The notes under the pieces are model-generated. The model was not told the DNA's origin, ran no database searches, and was given only the letters and a program-made list of their open reading frames with translations. 23,470 nt of DNA from XYA12-FULL-58-9 sp001798605 (GTDB lineage: Bacteria > Myxococcota > XYA12-FULL-58-9): assembly GCA_036736205.1 (NCBI GenBank), contig DAINMX010000083.1, positions 1 through 23,470 of the forward strand. Direction: 5' to 3'. Below, one piece after another: positions 21,765-23,470 of the stretch (position 1 is the stretch's first letter; every line of letters begins with the position of its first letter). The position numbers and the translations under genes are program-made.

Positions 21765-23470
21765 ATGATGATTCAGCGTCTATTGGGGTTTGTCTGCCTG
21801 TTCTTGTCAGTCTCTTGCGGCGGCGCAAACGATGGTGACGACGAGGGTTGCGCACCCGTCACCCATTGCCACATGGAAGATGGCGCGGCCGCCTGTGATG
21901 TTGGTTTCCATTGGCAAGATCCAAGCGATCCGACGAACTTTCGCTGTGAACCGGATCTCGCCTGCCCGGGCGCAAAAGACTGTTCTCACAGAGATTGCGG
22001 CCCTGATCCAGTCTGCGGTCTAGACTGCGGCACCTGTGACGTTCAACCAGAAGGAATGTGCCGCGATGCCAACACGGCCGTTACGTATTCCCCGGTCGGA
22101 AGCTGCCTCGAGGGGTCTTGTTCGTATGCATCGGATGAACATCTGTGCGAGTACGGATGCGATATGGCCAGTGGCGTTTGTATGGGATGCGAAGACAACT
22201 GCCCTGGTGCGAATTCCACCCAATGCACCTCAGCTCAGCTGCAGACATGTGTCGTCGACTCCCATGGTTGTCTCGATTGGAGCACCTCTGCCCCTTGCGA
22301 GTCTGGCTTCTGCGAAAATGAGAGCAGTTGCGGCGAGTGCGACAACGAATGCAGCGCTGTCGAGGACACTTTGTGTGACTCGGCAAATCTTTCGACCTGC
22401 GTGAGCGATGCCCATGGGTGTCTCTCTTGGGGCCCAGAGGAATCCTGTCCGGGAGGTTTCTGTGCCAATGGCGCTAGTTGCGGCACTTGTGACGACCAAT
22501 CCTGTGGCACCGACGATGGATGTTGTCCGAGCAATTGTACATCGGCCACCGACATCGACTGCCCGATGCCAAACTGCGATCTTCCGTGTATTCGCTTTGT
22601 CGATCAGGTCGCTGCCCCTGGCGGTGACGGGCTAACGTGGGCAACAGCAGTCGATGCCATTCAACCTGCCATCGACGAGGCCCAGCGTGCAGTGGAAGAA
22701 TGCCTGCTCACGAGCTGTCAGGTGTGGGTCAAGGAAGGGACATACTACGTGTATGGTTCCGATCCGAGTCATGAAGAACACAAGGCTGACAGCATCGTGC
22801 TCAAGCCTGGTGTCGAGCTCTTGGGCGGTTTCGCCGGAGACGAGACAACCTTCTCAGAGCGGGACCTGTCTCAGCACCGCACGACGCTCGACGGCAGCGA
22901 CCAAGCTGATGGGGAGAACCACGTCTATCACGTCGTCTTGGGCGATGACGACACGGTACTCGACGGCTTTACCATCCAAGGTGGCCGCGCCACCGCCGCA
23001 AGTGGCATGGACTCCGAAGGCGGAGGAATGCACAACGCCTATGGACGTGCACCTCTGGTGCGAAACTGCATATTCACGAGCAACATTGCGGGCACCGGTG
23101 GTGCCGTCTACAACAGTTCAGCCGGCGCAATCTTCCGCAACACCGTATTCATGTACAACATGGCCGAACAAGCTGCTGCCATGTACAACAACGGAACGGA
23201 CAGCGACACCGGCATTTCACCTGAGATCACCAACTGCACGATCGTTCACAATCAGGCAACCGGCAGTTCTGCGAACGACACCATCGCCGGCGGCATTGTC
23301 AACAATCATGCGTGCCACACGAAGATCACGAACACCATACTTTGGAAGAATCTCCCCAATGAAATCTCAAGCTTCGATGACAGCTACCCGTATGTTCGAC
23401 ACAGTGTCGTGTTTGGCATGAACATGGGTGGTGATGGGACTGGTGGACTGATGACCACCCAGGGGAGCTT
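21765..23470 (+). CDS. Large Cys-rich lipoprotein with beta-helix domain (3' end outside window)
   Basis: An open frame of 568 codons from ATG 21765 (GGAG 5 nt upstream; ATG 21768 is equally possible) that runs off the window end. The signal peptide ends LFLSVSC, a passable lipobox with Cys18. Residues about 28-273 are extremely Cys-rich, with repeated modules. One pair, QLQTCVVDSHGCLDW and NLSTCVSDAHGCLSW, is about 50 residues apart, each followed by C-x(4)-FC and C-x2-C elements. From about residue 274 (CIRFVDQVAAPGGDGLTW) a pectin-lyase-like right-handed beta-helix begins. It has the AIQPAIDEA, VWVKEGTYY, VELLGGFAGDET and repeated N-rich GTGGAVYNSS rungs seen in polymorphic outer-membrane and Delta-lineage surface lipoproteins. 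A surface-exposed binding or adhesion role is inferred. Substrate and full length are unknown. Confidence 0.88.
   Translation, partial: MMIQRLLGFVCLFLSVSCGGANDGDDEGCAPVTHCHMEDGAAACDVGFHWQDPSDPTNFRCEPDLACPGAKDCSHRDCGPDPVCGLDCGTCDVQPEGMCRDANTAVTYSPVGSCLEGSCSYASDEHLCEYGCDMASGVCMGCEDNCPGANSTQCTSAQLQTCVVDSHGCLDWSTSAPCESGFCENESSCGECDNECSAVEDTLCDSANLSTCVSDAHGCLSWGPEESCPGGFCANGASCGTCDDQSCGTDDGCCPSNCTSATDIDCPMPNCDLPCIRFVDQVAAPGGDGLTWATAVDAIQPAIDEAQRAVEECLLTSCQVWVKEGTYYVYGSDPSHEEHKADSIVLKPGVELLGGFAGDETTFSERDLSQHRTTLDGSDQADGENHVYHVVLGDDDTVLDGFTIQGGRATAASGMDSEGGGMHNAYGRAPLVRNCIFTSNIAGTGGAVYNSSAGAIFRNTVFMYNMAEQAAAMYNNGTDSDTGISPEITNCTIVHNQATGSSANDTIAGGIVNNHACHTKITNTILWKNLPNEISSFDDSYPYVRHSVVFGMNMGGDGTGGLMTTQGS

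Noticed and set aside
1..23470. CRISPR arrays, insertion sequences and prophage genes
   Set aside because: No regularly spaced repeats, transposase motifs or phage structural genes were seen. The tandem repeats present have unit lengths of 8-10 bp and no spacers.

Overview
The window looks like part of a draft genome or metagenome scaffold (it carries a 100-base N block) from a Gram-negative bacterium. Base composition is moderately high GC by eye. Supporting traits are LAS-type murein endopeptidase, lipobox lipoproteins, a predicted outer-membrane beta-barrel, a DUF507 protein, PilZ and receiver modules, and large secreted Cys-rich/beta-helix lipoproteins. This mixture is typical of the former Deltaproteobacteria (Myxococcota/Bradymonadota-like lineages). 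That assignment is inference from gene content, since no rRNA or other phylogenetic marker is present apart from FtsK.

Layout. (1) Positions 1-3770, minus strand: a DUF507 protein, the DNA translocase FtsK/SpoIIIE, and a tightly spaced 71-aa protein. (2) 3971-4432, plus: a small lipoprotein with an Ig-like (Big_5-type) domain, convergent with the next block. (3) 4429-10176, minus: an apparent operon of a PlsC-type acyltransferase, a very large FecR/fibronectin-like/beta-barrel protein that seems to be two genes fused in frame, and a membrane sensor histidine kinase coupled to it by an ATGA overlap. (4) 10305-13317, plus: a half-size TSUP (TauE/SafE) protein, a MerR-like HTH plus receiver protein, then an ECF sigma factor and zinc-finger anti-sigma factor joined by ATGA, followed by a secreted protein with a secretin/STN-like domain that is cut by the assembly gap. 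(5) 13424-15890: a short tandem repeat, tRNA-Arg(TCG), two poorly conserved minus-strand genes, a murein endopeptidase and a frameshifted small membrane protein. (6) 15943-19433, plus: a two-domain DUF1554-like lipoprotein, a 384-aa protein that reads as a circularly permuted, probably inactive HAD-fold protein, and a Phd/VapC-type toxin-antitoxin pair. (7) 19527-23470: a PilZ plus degenerate-receiver protein (minus), a GC-rich tandem repeat, an unrecognised 271-aa protein, and the 5' part of a large Cys-rich lipoprotein with a beta-helix domain that runs off the window end.

The left half is mostly ordinary housekeeping and envelope signalling. The right half, from the tRNA onward, is accessory in character. 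The three observations I would check first are the permuted HAD-like protein (17471-18625), the 41-bp duplication that rewires the start of the VapC toxin (18994-19062), and the internal signal peptide in the FecR fusion (around 7928). I saw no CRISPR array, insertion sequence, phage gene or replication origin.
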